Source: Linnemannia elongata (taxonomy: Eukaryota; Mortierellomycota; Mortierellomycetes; Mortierellales; Mortierellaceae). From it: a DNA stretch of 64,000 nucleotides. The notes beneath the pieces were generated by a model. The model worked only from the letters and a program-made list of their open reading frames with translations, searched no databases and was not told the DNA's origin. A program made the position numbers and the translations under genes. The stretch covers positions 1,302,001-1,366,000 of the forward strand of contig JAXBDG010000008.1 in NCBI GenBank assembly GCA_036320915.1, written 5' to 3'. Every line of letters begins with the position of its first letter. Position 1 is the first letter of the stretch. Positions 1-12,403 of the stretch are shown here, piece by piece.

Positions 1-393
1 AAGGAAGAAGAAGAGGAAGACGAGGAAGAGGAAGACCATGACCCCGTCGATGCCAACGGAAAGATCCTCTTCAGGAGACCCAAGGGATCCAAATCGAAAT
101 CATCAACCACAACAACAACCTCCTCCTCCTCCGCAAAATCCGAAAAACAATCAGTCACCTCGTCAGCCAGCAAAAAGAACTTTGAGACCGCTCTTCTTGC
201 AGAGGCGGAGGCAAAAGTCCAAGCTATCAAGAAACAATCAGGATCATTGGCAGCAAAAACAGGAACAGAGACCACCGAGGGATCAAAACGAAAGACCAAC
301 AGCAACGACAACAACACCAGCGAAGGACCCAAAAAGAAAAAGCAACAGAAAAAGACGACAACATCTCTACTCAGCTTCAACGACGATGAATAA
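1..393 (+). CDS. KIAA1143/DUF4604-like protein, 3' end (5' partial)
   Basis: The frame starting at base 1 is open to a TAA at 391-393 and gives 130 residues, so the gene begins left of the window. The peptide opens with an acidic Glu/Asp run, then a short conserved block reading ANGKILFRRPKGSK, a Ser/Thr/Lys-rich linker, and ends in SLLSFNDDE. An xGxIxxRxP block before a lysine-rich tail ending in LLSF plus acids is the pattern of the DUF4604 family (human KIAA1143), whose members are small nuclear proteins of unknown function. The seen tail matches the family; identity of the missing N-terminal half is inferred. The overlapping ORF in another frame (38-451) is a low-complexity shadow. The stop lies only 40 bases from the stop of the convergent forkhead gene, so the two 3' UTRs probably overlap. 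Confidence 0.6.
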   Translation, partial: KEEEEEDEEEEDHDPVDANGKILFRRPKGSKSKSSTTTTTSSSSAKSEKQSVTSSASKKNFETALLAEAEAKVQAIKKQSGSLAAKTGTETTEGSKRKTNSNDNNTSEGPKKKKQQKKTTTSLLSFNDDE

Positions 394-433
394 TTATCAA
401 CAAATAATATGTGTTTTTTATTTTTTTTTTCCT

Positions 434-3285
434 TCATGGATTGGGTTGTGAGTCAGTAGGCGTCGATATCGATGTGGGTGAAGGTTCCGTGGTTGTTGTC
501 GTAGAAGTGGCAAAGGCAGTAGCAGTGGCAGAGGTGGCAGGCGCAGCTGTGGTGGTTGTAGTGGCAGGCGCTACTACCGGTGCAGCTGCAGCAGAAGCTA
601 CAGGAGCAGGCTCTGCACTAGTAGGCTGACTGGCTGGTACTGTGGGGTCGGTAACCGTCGTCGTTGCGGTGGCAGGTGGTACAATCGAAGAATCAGAAAC
701 GGCAGCAGGAGCAGGAGAAGCGACGGCGGTAGCAATCACTGGTTTGACCTCAGGGGCAGCATCAGGTCGAGGAGTCTCGGCAACGTTTGTGGCTGCTGAG
801 GATGGGGTATTAGCGTCCTGTAATGCTTTTTGCTGAGCTTGCTGTTGTGCCTGCTGTTGGGCTAGTAGCTGGGCTTGTTGCTGGGCCTTTTGTACTTCTT
901 CGACCTGTGCAATCGCCCGAGCACGCGCCTGGAGGGCTTGGATGGCTAACACCTGAGCCTGTGCTTCAGTGGTTGCCGGCACAGCTGGCGCTGAGCTTAC
1001 TGTCGTTGCGGTAGACGTCGATGGAGGCTGAGATTGGGCTTGAGCGAGTGCCTGTGCTTGAGCAAGAGCCCGTGCTTGCGCCTGAGCTGCTGCTTGCGCC
1101 TGAGCTGCCGCCACAAGCTGCGCTATTGGGGACGATAGCGCTGGAGCAGGCGAAGCCGTTGCAGCAACTGCAGGCGCAGGTGCGGGTGTGACCACTGGTG
1201 CAGGAACCGAAATTGCCGCGGATGTAGGCGAAGAAAGAGGAGGTTGTATCGTCGTGGCTGCGGTAGCGGCAGGCGTGGCAGAGGTGGCAGAGGTGCCGGG
1301 GACGGTGGCATTAACGGCAGAAGTGGAAGCACTGGCGCCACCGTTGGCATTGGCAGCAGCAGCAGCAGCGTTGGCGGCGGCGGAATTTCGAGCGGCAGCA
1401 ATGACGGCTGCGATGGCTTGCAGCGTCGAGAGGGACTGTTGCGTCAATCCTGATGGGCCGGTAGCCGACGACGAGCCCCCTTGCGCCTGTCCTCCATTCG
1501 CCTTGGCAGCAGCGATCAGTGCCGTCGCCAGCGCGCTCTGACCGCCCTCCTTGTTTGCGGTCGCCAATGATTGTGTGAGGGACGCCAACATGCCAGGATT
1601 CTGCTGCAAAATCGCTGCCAACTTCAAACTGGCCTCACTGATCTGAGAATAATCGGGCTGGGGTGCTGGGGTCGTCCCTGCAACTGCTGTTTGTCCGTTT
1701 GTGGCAGTGCCAAGCGTCTGGACCTGACCAGGCTGAGAGACCGCCGGAGTTTGTGTCGATGTAAGCGTCGATTGTGACAACGAGTCGGTTCCAGTGTTGA
1801 GGCGCTTCCTTGGCTTGTCCGAGCTGTCAAAAGGAGATTCGGAACGCGTTCCACCGGGCTTGGATGACATCGCTCTCCTGTTCCGCTTGTACACTCCGTT
1901 GGCGAACTGACTCTCGCAACTCTGATCAATGGTCCAGAAGGCTCCCTTTCCTGGCTCACTGTCGGACCGAGGCACCTTGACGAATGCCTTGTTCAGGGAC
2001 AGGTTGTGGCGGATAGAATTCTAAATATCATCGATAAGAATACGATTCAAAATTGAGTATACTATTTTCATCAAAGTCTTTTGCCAAAAATGAGCGAAAT
2101 GACGCGTAAAAAATGTTGTGGTTTGAGCATATTTACCTGCCAGCCATTCTGCGCCATTTGGTAGTATGGGTAGTGTTGAGTGATGTGTTGGTAAATGCCG
2201 TTCAGAGTCAGCTTGCGTGTTGGGGTCGAGTTGATTGCCTGGGCAATGAGGGACGCGTATGAGAATGGCGGCTTGGTGTCCCGTGAAGAGTACTCGGACG
2301 AGTCAAACTGTTCCGGTGGCTGACTAGAGTCCTCTCGTTTGACAGAGACGCCGTTGGAATCCACAGAACCAGCAGCACCATGACCAGAGCCCCCAGCACC
2401 GTTTCTCTGAGATCCTGAACCGCTGTCCTGATTGTCGTCCGTGTCCAGCTTTGGCAGTAAAAATGAGAAGGAAACTTCTCCAATCTGGATCTTTGTGCGA
2501 TTCTCCAGAGGGACGGTGACGCCCTTTTCGACAAACTGATCGTTCACAAAGGCTCCGTTTTTGCCAAAGACCATCATTTCGAACCGCTGAGTTGTAAAGT
2601 TGTAGAAGAGGCGGGCGTGTTGGCGAGAGATGGCTTTGGTGGGTCCAAGATGGATATCAACCTGATCCGATGAACTGGCTTTGCGGCCAAAGGTGACCTG
2701 CAACGTCCTATTAGGAAATAACAGCAAAATAAAAAGGAAGTCAGTTAGATTGTTATTCGTTTTCTCTCTCTCGCTCCTACTTTCTCCTCTCCTTTTCCTT
2801 GCTCCGCTCCTTCGCTCTCTTTGCTGTCTATACCCTTTTCTCACATTTTCTCTCTCCCTTTCTCATGCACACGCGTGGGAGTCAAAGAGTAATACAGTAT
2901 CGCAATCAGAGTAAAGTGGGCGCTAATAAGAATAAGTAACAAACCTGATGTAATAACAAAACGAATCGCCTTCGAGTTTGGCATATGCTTGCACGGGCTC
3001 TGAGGAAGCCTCACCGCTCGAAACAGTTGTCGCGCTGCCAGTCGCTTGTGGGTAGGTTGTATTGGTGGTGTGGGCATAGGAGGCAGCCGAAGCAGCAGCA
3101 GAAGTAGTAGTCGCCGCGACGGCGGTGCCCATCTGTGCCTGCACTTGCGCCTGCGCTTGCGAGAGAGAATGAGACTGGAGCTGGTGGTGGTTGATGGGCT
3201 GTTCCTGAAGATGTGTTGTGTGGTTGTGTCCGTTGCTACCGAATTTCTCGGCAAGGAGTTCCGCGGCAAGAGTAGTTTCGTCCAT
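434..3285 (-). CDS. FHA + forkhead transcription factor (Fkh1/2 / FOXK type)
   Basis: Exons 3285-2948, 2707-2137 and 2020-434 (minus) join in frame to 831 aa; introns are 240 and 116 nt with GT-AG ends. Residues about 99-203 form an FHA domain with the expected phosphothreonine-binding landmarks (GRKASSS, SRQHA, NGAFVND). Residues about 258-352 are a winged-helix forkhead domain: [14 protein letters not shown], then WQ at the exon 2 end and [18 protein letters not shown] at the exon 3 start, then GAFW. The rest (about 360-831) is Ala/Gln/Thr-rich and probably disordered. FHA upstream of a forkhead is the architecture of yeast Fkh1/Fkh2 and animal FOXK, nuclear regulators of cell-cycle gene clusters. 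The start is the first ATG of exon 1 ([11 protein letters not shown]); a further upstream non-coding exon cannot be excluded. Family call is firm; orthology to Fkh1 or Fkh2 is not resolved. Confidence 0.88.
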
Positions 3286-3667
3286 GGCGCTTCGATTGCA
3301 GCTCAGCGTCCTGGACGGGTTGTTGAAGAGGTGCTTGTTATGGAAGGTGAAGGGGTGGTAAGACTGGCTTGGTTGTTAGTCCTGAGGGGAGTGATGTCCT
3401 GAGTCAAGTTATTGCTGCTGTTTAGTTAGGTTCTGACTGAACGAAGAGTAGAGTGCGAACCGAGATGAACTGCTATAACGACAAGAATAACAGATGAAGA
3501 AATGAATAAGAAAAGGCAGACGTCATTAGTCATCCACCTCAAGGTTGTTTGGTGCAAGTAGTAATACTTGTGCGTTGTTCCTGTGTGTTTGAGTCGAAGG
3601 AAGGGTCGAGAAGGGAAGTAGTGTAGACAGCGTAGAGTGTACCTGTAGAGGTGTGATGAAGAGGGGA

Positions 3668-3742
3668 GTTGTTGTTATTATTGCTGTTGTTGTTGTTGTT
3701 GTTGTTGGTTGTTGTTGTTGTTGTTGTTGTTGTTATGTTGTT
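3668..3742. repeat. (GTT)n trinucleotide tract
   Basis: Interrupted GTT repeat, read as AAC on the minus strand, in the upstream flank or 5' UTR of the forkhead gene. Confidence 0.9.
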
Positions 3743-4736
3743 GATATTGATATCCCTAGTTATCTTCTGAGAAGGAGAGTCAAATAGCGCAGAAGAGAAA
3801 GTGAGAGCAGGAGAGGGTCGGTTAGCCCTAACTGATGGCTGACCCTCTGACTGCCTGCAATTGTGACGGTCCACTCTGAATTGAATGATATATGACCAAT
3901 TCGCTTTTTGGAGGGCCATACAGGCTGTGAGAAAGAAAAAAATGGACTGGTCAGGCGGTGGTTGGTACCTTTTGTGTTGATGGTCTCCTACTTGTCGATG
4001 GTCGTTCTTCTTTATAAATTATTCGCTTCGCCTTGGGGAGAGATGAAGATTGCTTGTTGATGGTCGAGAGAAGGAGAAGGTGTAGCCTCTGCGGGGAAAC
4101 AGTCGACAGGCCGTCAGAGGTGGGTGTGGGGGGAAAGGGTCAGAGGGAGTGGAGGGTAAGTGATGAGAGAGTGAGAATGGGAAAGTTGTGGCGCAGGGTT
4201 GGAAAGTGAACAAACGTCAACAAACATGACTGCTGATTTCACGTGATCGTTGTCCAATTGGTGGCAAAACCCTTCTCGATTTTGACTCGACGACTAGAAC
4301 TAGCCCTTTTTTTGTTGGCCCTTTATTCTTTCCTTGCCTTTGGAAGGGATAGCTGACGAGACTCCAATAAGAAACAAAAGTCTGCATTTTAACAGCTCTT
4401 GGAAAGCAGAAAAAGTGTTTCTTGAGCTATCCATGAATGATGATGCTCCGTCATGCACTCTTGGATTTCTTCTGACTTGCTCGCAAAAGTCAATGGGTTC
4501 GCATAGGAGAACCCCCTTGCTCTTCTCTGTCTCTTTCTCTGTCTCTTCTCTCTATCTCACTTGCATTTTGTTTCTTTGTCTCTATCCCTCTAGTAGCTCT
4601 TGCTCCTGATTTATTTTAGACGCATGACATTCTCTATGCATACTATTCACGAAGGCAAAGAAATGGCTTTTATTCAACTGTCTGCCGACATGTCCACTGA
4701 ACTGCCCAATATAATGCGACGCGATGCGATGATGCC

Positions 4737-4739
<3 letters not shown>

Positions 4740-4801
<62 letters not shown>

Positions 4802-4824
4802 AAGAGAGAGAAAGAGAGAGAAAG
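4740..4824. repeat. (GA)n microsatellite
   Basis: About 50 bases of perfect GA followed by GA/AAAG-interrupted repeat. Confidence 0.95.
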
Positions 4825-6887
4825 ACGGACAAGGCAAAGGTAAAGGCGGAAGGCCAGGGAGAAAAAGAAGAAAAAAGGAGGAAGGGGAAGAAGAGCAGGA
4901 GCAAGAGGAGGAAGAGGTAGAGAAGGAAGAGAAGGAGGAGGGAGATCAACCCCAAAGCCCAAGCTAGTGCTCAAAAAATCCTCATTATCCTACGCATGCA
5001 GCAGCACTACATAGCATGGCATGGGATTTGACATTTGGCATAAAGCAGCATGGCACAAAAAAGAACACAAAGCGCAAGCACAACAACGATCAACAATCAA
5101 CAATGGCAATAAACAAAAAGTGAGAGCGCGCGTTTAGAGATCGAGGGAGAGCGAAGCACAAAAAAAGGAACGACCCCATCCTGACCCTTTTTTGCACCAT
5201 TTCAGATGCTTGTGCACCTCTTTTTTTGTTGTTGTTGTTGTAGTCTGCCTGTCTGTCTGTCTATCTACTGCATGTTGTACGTTGTGTTATGTTGTTGTTG
5301 ACGTTGATGCTGTTTGCCTTACTTCTTAGGACGTGTGCAACCCTCTTTTTTTCTTTTTTTTTTGTTCTTCCAATTCTTTTTTTTTTCGAAATCCACCGGA
5401 AAACTAGAAAAAGAAGCAAACACAAAACAACGCACACACACATACACACGTACACGTTTGACCTTTCCCTCCTCCAACCTCCACCTCCTCGTCCTTCCTC
5501 CTTGCTTCCTTGTCCTCCCAAAACCACACCATTAGCAGTAAGTGTTTCTCAATCTATCTATTCCAACGGACACTTTTCCATACTTTATCTCTTACTGTCA
5601 GAAGTGAGAAGGGCGAAGGGAGGAGCCGTATTACCATCTACATTCCAGAGAACGATCCCTTTGTTGTTCATTTTTTTCGGTCTTAATCCTTTTTTTTTAT
5701 TGTTCATATGGAATGGAATGGCTGGAATGAGGATGAAATGACAACAAAAATGAATCGGACAAAGGGGGTTGATTCCCTCTGTGAGGAGGAAGAGACGAAA
5801 GGGAACACCAGCAAGGACGCAAGGAAGCAAAAGAAGGAGGACACGGAGAAGGGTAAGGAGGACAAGGAGAAGCAAGAACCAGGAAAGGAACAAAAAAAAA
5901 GTAAAAAAAAAAAAGAAGCAAGTGACGAATGGAACTGCCATGGCGAAAAGTTGCGAGGGGTTAGTATGGTTCTCTATGTGGACCCTTTTTGCCTCTTTGT
6001 TGTCATGCTACACCGTTTTATGGGTTGGTGAGCAGTAAGAGAACCAAAAGGTAACAAAAAACAACGACGCAGAGAACAAAAAGACGAAGAAGTAAAAAAC
6101 AAAAAGCCGGGGTTGCTGGTCTGCTCTTAGGTTTGCCCGTTATTGTTGCTAATATCACTGCAACGAGGATTGCAAACGACAACGAGTACGGGGATGAAAG
6201 TGGGAGGAATCTGAAGATGACATGGCACGGCAATCAAGCAAAAGGGCAGCGAAGGGTTACCATGCCAAACAGTCAGTCAGGCACACAATTGACATTTGAG
6301 TCTTGGTAAGATGCTCGTCGACTTGCGACTGAAAAGCAGAAAACTGACAAGGAATCAAGAAGGAAAAATAAAATAAAAAAGGGAGCAGGGATTGGACGCC
6401 AGAAAACAATCAACGACAACGTTTTTTTTTTTTTCTTTTTTTTTTTTGCAGCAGACCAGACGTAATTGATCCATCCTCGTGGATGGGTTGCTGTTTTGTT
6501 TGTTTATGTGTTTTGTTTTACTTTCTTGCTTTGCCTTGTCTTTGTTTTTGTTTTGTCGTTGGCCTTCTTGCTCTTCTTTGTTCACAGAAAGAGAGAAAGA
6601 GACAGAGAGAATGGAAGAGTCAGAGAGAGTGTGTGTATGTGTGTGAGTGAGAGTGAGAGAAAGAGAGAGAGGCAGAAGGAGATGGCATCTTTTTTTTCTT
6701 TTTTTTTTTCTTTTTCTTGCAGGGCGGATATCCCAGGGTGGGTACATACATACATACCCTCATGTCATGGTCATTGCCTGACATACTTCCTGTCTGCTTG
6801 CCTGTTTGTTTGTTTTGTTTTGTTTTGTATTGTTTTGTTTGTGTCTGTCTGAATGTCTGTCTATCTGTTGCCTTCACATCCACGTTG

Positions 6888-6940
6888 CCATAACCATAAC
6901 CATACCCATACCCATACCCGTACCCATATCCACATCCACC
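6888..6940. repeat. Degenerate hexamer tandem repeat (CCATAM-like)
   Basis: About nine consecutive 6-bp units, CCATAA then CCATAC then variants ending in CCATATCCACATCC. The opposite strand reads as alternating Tyr-Gly codons, but no gene surrounds it. Confidence 0.85.
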
Positions 6941-7096
6941 TTGCATTGTTAGTCAGTCAATCAGTCAGCCGTCGAGTGATTCTATCAATCAAGGCAACAA
7001 CTGATAAAATCGGAGTATGTCCACTGAAACCTGCCCTGAAGAAAAAAAGTCAGATTTTTTTTTTTTGCCCTCCTCCCTCCTCCGCCTCTCCTTCCT

Positions 7097-7190
7097 CTTC
7101 TTCTTCTTCTTCTTCTTCTTCTTCCTCCCTTTTCTCTTCTTTCTTCTTTCTTTCCTTCCTTCCTTCCTTCCTTCCTTCCTTCCTTCCTTC
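7097..7190. repeat. (CTT)n followed by (TTCC)n tracts
   Basis: A CTT run at about 7097-7124 and a TTCC run of about ten units at 7151-7190, inside a long pyrimidine-rich segment. Confidence 0.9.
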
Positions 7191-8569
7191 TGTCCCTCTC
7201 TCTCTATTCCACCCTTCACTTCCCACCTTTTCTCCCTTCACCCTCCTCCTCTTCCACTTCATTCCTCTCTCTGTCTTTCTCCCTCCACCTACTCAACCTT
7301 TACATTCGTTCATTCATTCATTCATACTCCCCTCCCTTCCCTTCACGGGTTCATTCCTTCGTTCCTGAAAACACAAACACAAACAAAACAAGCTCCAACA
7401 ACGTGCGTATCTTCTCCTTCTCTCTGTCCCACCCAAACCAAACACCACAACCACCACCATCCAGTGCCACTACTCTTTTATATTTGATTTTTGAGCCTTT
7501 ATCTGTTTTTTCCTTCTGCTTTCTATAATACTTTTTCGATTCAAACAACCTCCTTCACTTTCTGCTTTCATTCTCTTTTTACCTCCTCTTGTTTCCTCTT
7601 TTTGTTACATTGATATAATAATCAGTCTCGGCTTCGATCCTTTGTTTCTTATTCGTGGTTGCAGTCGCGTATATATATTTTTTCCCCCTGTTCTACTTCT
7701 TGTGTGTTTCGTGAGTGATTCTCCTCAGACTCTCTCTGGGGTTCGTTTACATCATCACAGCATATAAAGAAAAATAAGAAGCTCGCCATTTGTTTATTTA
7801 TTTTGATTTTCCATACTTACCTCAACGGCCACGAGGCGCGAACAATCCATCCTATCCAACCAACCCAACCCAAATCAGCCAACCAGCCCACTCATTCAAA
7901 AGTCAACAAAAAGACTCAACCTAACCGTCCTGTGCTCCCCCCCCCCCCTTCTCTTCTCTCCTCCCTTCCTCTTGCTACTGCCTCCCTTATTTTTTTCTTT
8001 TTTTTTTTTCTTTTCTTTCTCTCTCTCTCTCTCTTTTTCTTTCCTTCCCTCTCTCCCTCCCTTCAATTCAAACAAACCATTCACATACTTACTCGTTTCT
8101 CTCTTCTCTCTTCTCCTCTCTTTCTCACTCACTCACTCTCTCGCTCTCCTCCTCCCACTCCAATCCATTCTCTCTCACACACATATATCACATCACATCC
8201 GCTATTATCGACTGTTGGCAATACAGGGCTTTTGCTGCATACCCCGTCGGATCCCTTCTTCCTCTTGAACCCCGCAGAATACCAGACGCATCAATCCCCT
8301 TCTCCTCTTTTCTCTCTCCTTCCTTCTCTCCTTCCCTCTCTCTTTCTCTCTCTCTCTCTCTCTCCTCGCCTCCTTCTCTCTCACACACACATTTACACAT
8401 ACACAAACGCACCCGCCCTTCCCGCTCTCTCTCTCGTCAATACTTTCGCCCAAATAATTAACAACGATATTCACAAACCAAAAATCGCCCAATCCATCTC
8501 AACAACAAACAACAACCACAACAGCAAACAACAAAAAACAAAATCATCACAACAATAGAAAGGAGAAAC

Positions 8570-11500
8570 ATGTTTGCTTCTTCAACCACAACACAGTCGC
8601 CTATCCACAGGTCGCTGCCCCAGGCATACGCAGAGATCCTGAACGATCTCAACCAAAAGGTGATCTCAGCCCAGCCCCAGGATGTCCTCCAGTTCTGCGC
8701 CAACTATTTCAACCAGAAACTCGAGGAACAGCGCATTCGATTTCTTGTGCAAGGTAAGCCCACTTTTTTTTCTTGCATTTTATTTTTATTGCGTCTTTTT
8801 CGCTCTCCTCTCCTCCAAAAATCAATAACCAGGCAAAGAGTAGAAATGGCTAGAGTTCAATGAGGTAGCTTGTCTTGTGTGCGTGTGTGTGTTTTTTTTG
8901 AAGACCGATGATGAGGTTTGGTGTGAGAAATATAACAATGGATTGTACTTTTTACGTCTTGTTTTTGCCTCGTTTATTTAATTTTATGGCGATGGGAGAT
9001 ACCGGTCTTGGGAGATACCGGTCTTGGGAGAATCGATAGGATGGGTTGGATCGGATGGATTGGACGCACACCGTACGACAAGGGCAGGAGGGGAATAGGG
9101 AGCATGAACAAGGCAAAGAAAAGAAGGGAAAAAGTGAGCAGAGCATGGACAAACGACAGCATTGCATGGCTATCACGTTTGTGGGTAACAAACGGTGCCT
9201 GGCTATCGCAAGAGCAGGGGTTATTTTCCTTTTCTCTGTTCTCTCTGTCGTCAGTTGTGCAGTGCATGGTCCAACCCGTTTGGGATGGATGCCACATGTC
9301 GGCCACGCCTGTGTCGCCATACGTGTGTTCTCTGCCTGCGTCCGTTTTTCTTTTTTTTTTTTTTTTTTTTTTCATTTGTTTGGTCCCGAGGTCTGTTTTT
9401 TTATGAGTTGCCATTGGTGTTTTTTTTTCCTCTCTCGGTTGTTGTTTTTCTCTATCGCACTTCCTCGCTCTCCCTGGTGCGATATGAGGCGAGAGAGGGA
9501 CAGGCGTGTATGTGTGTTATGAGTGTTTGCTTGCTGGGCTTTAACAAAGAGGAGAGTGCGATGACATGGTTTGTGTCCCCGAAGCCATATGCTACCGACG
9601 ATATGCCTCCTGCCACATGGAAGAAAGGAAAGACCGACCAACAAAAACGTGGTGAAAGTTTTTATGTTTATTTTTATTAATGGCTTTTGGGGGTACCATC
9701 GAGTGAGGACATGCCTTACCCAACATGTTAGACCAAAAAAAAATCAATATGTGAGCTGAGTGGGATTGAGCTGGACCAACATCAGAGCTGAGCTCAACGC
9801 TTTTTTTTCTTATTCTTTTCTTTTCATGGCTCTCATGTTGGTTTTGCTTTCATTTCTTTTTTTTTTTTCCTATGTGTAATCGTTATTTGCGTCTCTTTTT
9901 CTGGTCAGGCTGGCGGGCTAAAAGAACGAAATTAAGAAAAGAAAATGACAGACGATGAGAGAGTGAGAGAGAGACTGTGAGGGATGAGCGGGGGAGGAGA
10001 GAACAAGGCAGGCTAATCACGACGGAAGGCAAAAAAAAGAAAATTACAACGAGAGTGGGTGAGGGAGGGGAAGGAGAAGGGTTGGAACGGACTTGAAGTT
10101 CTATATTTACTTACATGCGCATACATACATACATACATACTTACTACACACAACACAACCATGTCACCAACTGACCTTTATACTTTTACCTTATACATCT
10201 ACATCTGTCATCGACTCCCGCCTCTCTTTTCTGACTTTATCCATCCCGTCGTGTGTATTGTACTACCTTTCCAATCAACCCTGTCTCCCTTCAATCGACG
10301 ACATGGATGATGACATAACCTCTACCCTACTTTGGATAACCATGGATCGATTCAAGCCCGCAACGCTCAGCAGCCCAACCGAGAAATTCCCCAGTTCCTG
10401 CCTGCCTTGATCCCTCCAACCTTGTCCGTCTCGTCCCCCAAAATTATCCATGCCTCCACTCCTGCTGCATCCAGCCCCGATCACTCGATGGAGAGCGACT
10501 CGGACAGCGATTCGGATGACGAGGACGACGAGGCCCTCGAGGACCCTAGCCCTCTTCTCTCGATGCCCTCCAACTACATGCGTGGACGTCGCACCTCCGT
10601 TAGTGCCGAGAGCATGGTCCCTAGTCACCAAAACTATGTCAAGACTGTGATTTCCAAGACCCCCGAGCAGCGCAAGCGGATCGAGGTCTCGATCGCCAGT
10701 AACTTTTTGTTCAAGAACTTGGATGAGGACCAGCACGAGGACGTTGTTAACGCGATGGCGGAAAAGAGATTCAGGAGCCGGGAGAACGTCATCGAGCAGG
10801 GTGCTGTCGGCGATTACTTTTACGTTGTTGAGACAGGATCGTTGGATGTCTTTGTCGCTAAGAATGGCAACCCTGCCGAGAAGGTGTTTGAGTATGGACC
10901 TGGCGGCAGCTTTGGAGAGTTGGCCCTGATGTACAATGGACCTCGTGCCGCGACTGTGACGGCAACCTCGGACATTGTTCTCTGGGCACTGGACAGGATT
11001 ACGTTCCGCAGGATCTTGATGGAGAACACATCGCGCAAGAGACGCATGTATGAGGCCTTTTTGGAGACGGTTCCCTTGCTTGTCTCGTTGGAGCCCTATG
11101 AGCGTCATAAGATTGCTGATGCTCTCGAATCTGTCTACTTTGACGATGGCCAGCCCGTGGTCCGTCAGGGCGATCAGGGTGACAACTTTTTCATTATTGA
11201 GTCGGGCGAAGCAACTGTGACAAAGTACAACGAGAAGGGTGAAGAATTCCCCATGCCTGGATTGGGACCCGGTCAATACTTTGGAGGTATGTATTTGTTT
11301 TTCTAAACCACGTTTTTTATTGTTTTTTTTTATTGCGATTAAGATGCATATGCAGTATGATGCACGCCCATGCCTAACCATGCATCACATCTTTTTTTTA
11401 TCCCTCTCTCTCTTACTCTGTTTCTGCCTCTGTCGCTCTGTTTCTGTCTTTCTCTCTCTTCCACTCCGTCCCCTCTCCTCTTACTCTTCTACCCCCTTAG

Positions 11501-11832
11501 AATTGGCCCTGTTGAACGACATGCCACGTGCCGCGACGATCAAAGCCCAAGGCAGGCTAAAGTGCGCCACGTTGGGCAAGCGTGCATTTGTTCGGTTATT
11601 GGGACCCGTCGTCGAGATTATCAAGCGTAACAGCGTCAACTACCAAACAATTGAGGAGCAGATTCAGCAACACCAGCAACAACTGGTCCCTGTCTCGTCT
11701 GCGCCCCCCTCTTCGAACGCTTCCCCTGCATCGACCTCCCCCGCATTAGCCTCGGCACCAACGCCGATTCTTTCCTCGGCGTCACCCCTCCTCGCACCAG
11801 CGCCACCGCAGGTCGAGTTGAACCACGTCTAG
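8570..11832 (+). CDS. cAMP-dependent protein kinase regulatory subunit
   Basis: Exons 8570-8753, 10357-11286 and 11501-11832 join in frame to 481 aa. Exon 1 carries the N-terminal dimerisation/docking helix pair (about residues 10-55, [14 protein letters not shown]...[13 protein letters not shown]). An acidic Ser/Asp linker follows, then the inhibitory site RGRRTSV (about 137-143), where a Ser in the RRxS context makes it an RII-like autophosphorylatable substrate rather than a pure pseudosubstrate. Two cyclic-nucleotide-binding domains follow; each phosphate-binding cassette is intact ([16 protein letters not shown] and [16 protein letters not shown], each with the cAMP-contacting Glu and Arg). 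The holoenzyme keeps PKA off until cAMP binds. Intron 1 is about 1.6 kb, unusually long here; its acceptor at 10356 is the one that keeps phase and gives ...[11 protein letters not shown] missed small exon inside intron 1 is possible. Yeast counterpart: BCY1. Confidence 0.92.
8995..9033. repeat. 16-bp tandem repeat in intron 1 of PKA-R
   Basis: Unit GGGAGATACCGGTCTT is present about 2.4 times in direct tandem. Confidence 0.85.
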
Positions 11833-12403
11833 ACACATGTTCTCCTTATCATTTTTTCTTTTCTTTTTACCAGCACATTTTTCATATCTTTTTTTCATTG
11901 CACTTTTTCTTCTCCAGCACTACCCACTTACCCAATACCATACAAAACGAATTAAGAGGGGGAAGGGCACTCAACCCATCCCTCTTGATCGCTTCTTTTA
12001 CATCAAGATTTTTTTTCTTTATCTACAAACATATACATTTTTTCTTTCATAACATGCAACAATATCAAACATAACAAAAAAAAAAAGTAACCATTACCCA
12101 TTCTCACACAAAAAAAAGCAAAAAAAAAAAAAAAAAACAGAACAAGCACAAAAACCCATCACAAAAAAAAATGAGATAACAGGCCATCCATACAGATTCC
12201 CACTCCCCCAAAAGTAGCCATAGCTTTGCATTCCTTTTCAAGCAACACAAAATAATACAGATGAATACTTTGAAACAAAAAACAATTGAAAGAGTTATTT
12301 TGTCGTTTTTTAATGAGGAGGGAAGGTAGGATGTCGTGTTCTACTTCGTTCTTGCTTGTTACATACAAAGAGTGGGAGAAATTCGGATTGCAACAACGCA
12401 CAT
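11833..12403. other. 3' intergenic region, A/T-tract-rich
   Basis: Holds the 3' UTRs of the convergent PKA-R (plus) and ATP synthase f (minus) genes. It contains A-runs at about 12077-12087 and 12119-12137. No ORF with a recognisable product is seen. Confidence 0.6.

Larger units (their letters stand above)
3286..8569. other. Repeat-rich intergenic region between forkhead and PKA-R genes
   Basis: About 5.3 kb with no convincing gene. It holds the 5' flank of the forkhead gene (left, including a GTT tract and an E-box CACGTG at about 4239) and the 5' flank of the PKA regulatory subunit gene (right). Many ORFs here are Leu/Ser/Pro or Glu/Lys/Arg strings produced by CT/GA tracts on opposite strands, and none shows a recognisable domain. 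From about 7040 to 8440 the plus strand is strongly pyrimidine-rich, as expected of a promoter/5' UTR in this kind of genome. Confidence 0.6.

Noticed and set aside
4740..4824. GA tract as a CRISPR or other spaced array
   Set aside because: Simple dinucleotide repeat without spacers; CRISPR is also not expected in a eukaryote.
6888..6940. CCATAC hexamers as telomere-like repeat
   Set aside because: The unit does not match TTAGGG/CCCTAA and the tract is short and internal.
7803..8558. 251-aa ORF upstream of the PKA-R gene
   Set aside because: Ser/Leu/Phe/Pro strings from a CT-rich leader; it ends just before the PKA-R ATG and shows no domain.
10275..11381. 368-aa minus-strand ORF
   Set aside because: Antisense shadow of PKA-R exon 2, whose plus-strand product is clearly conserved.
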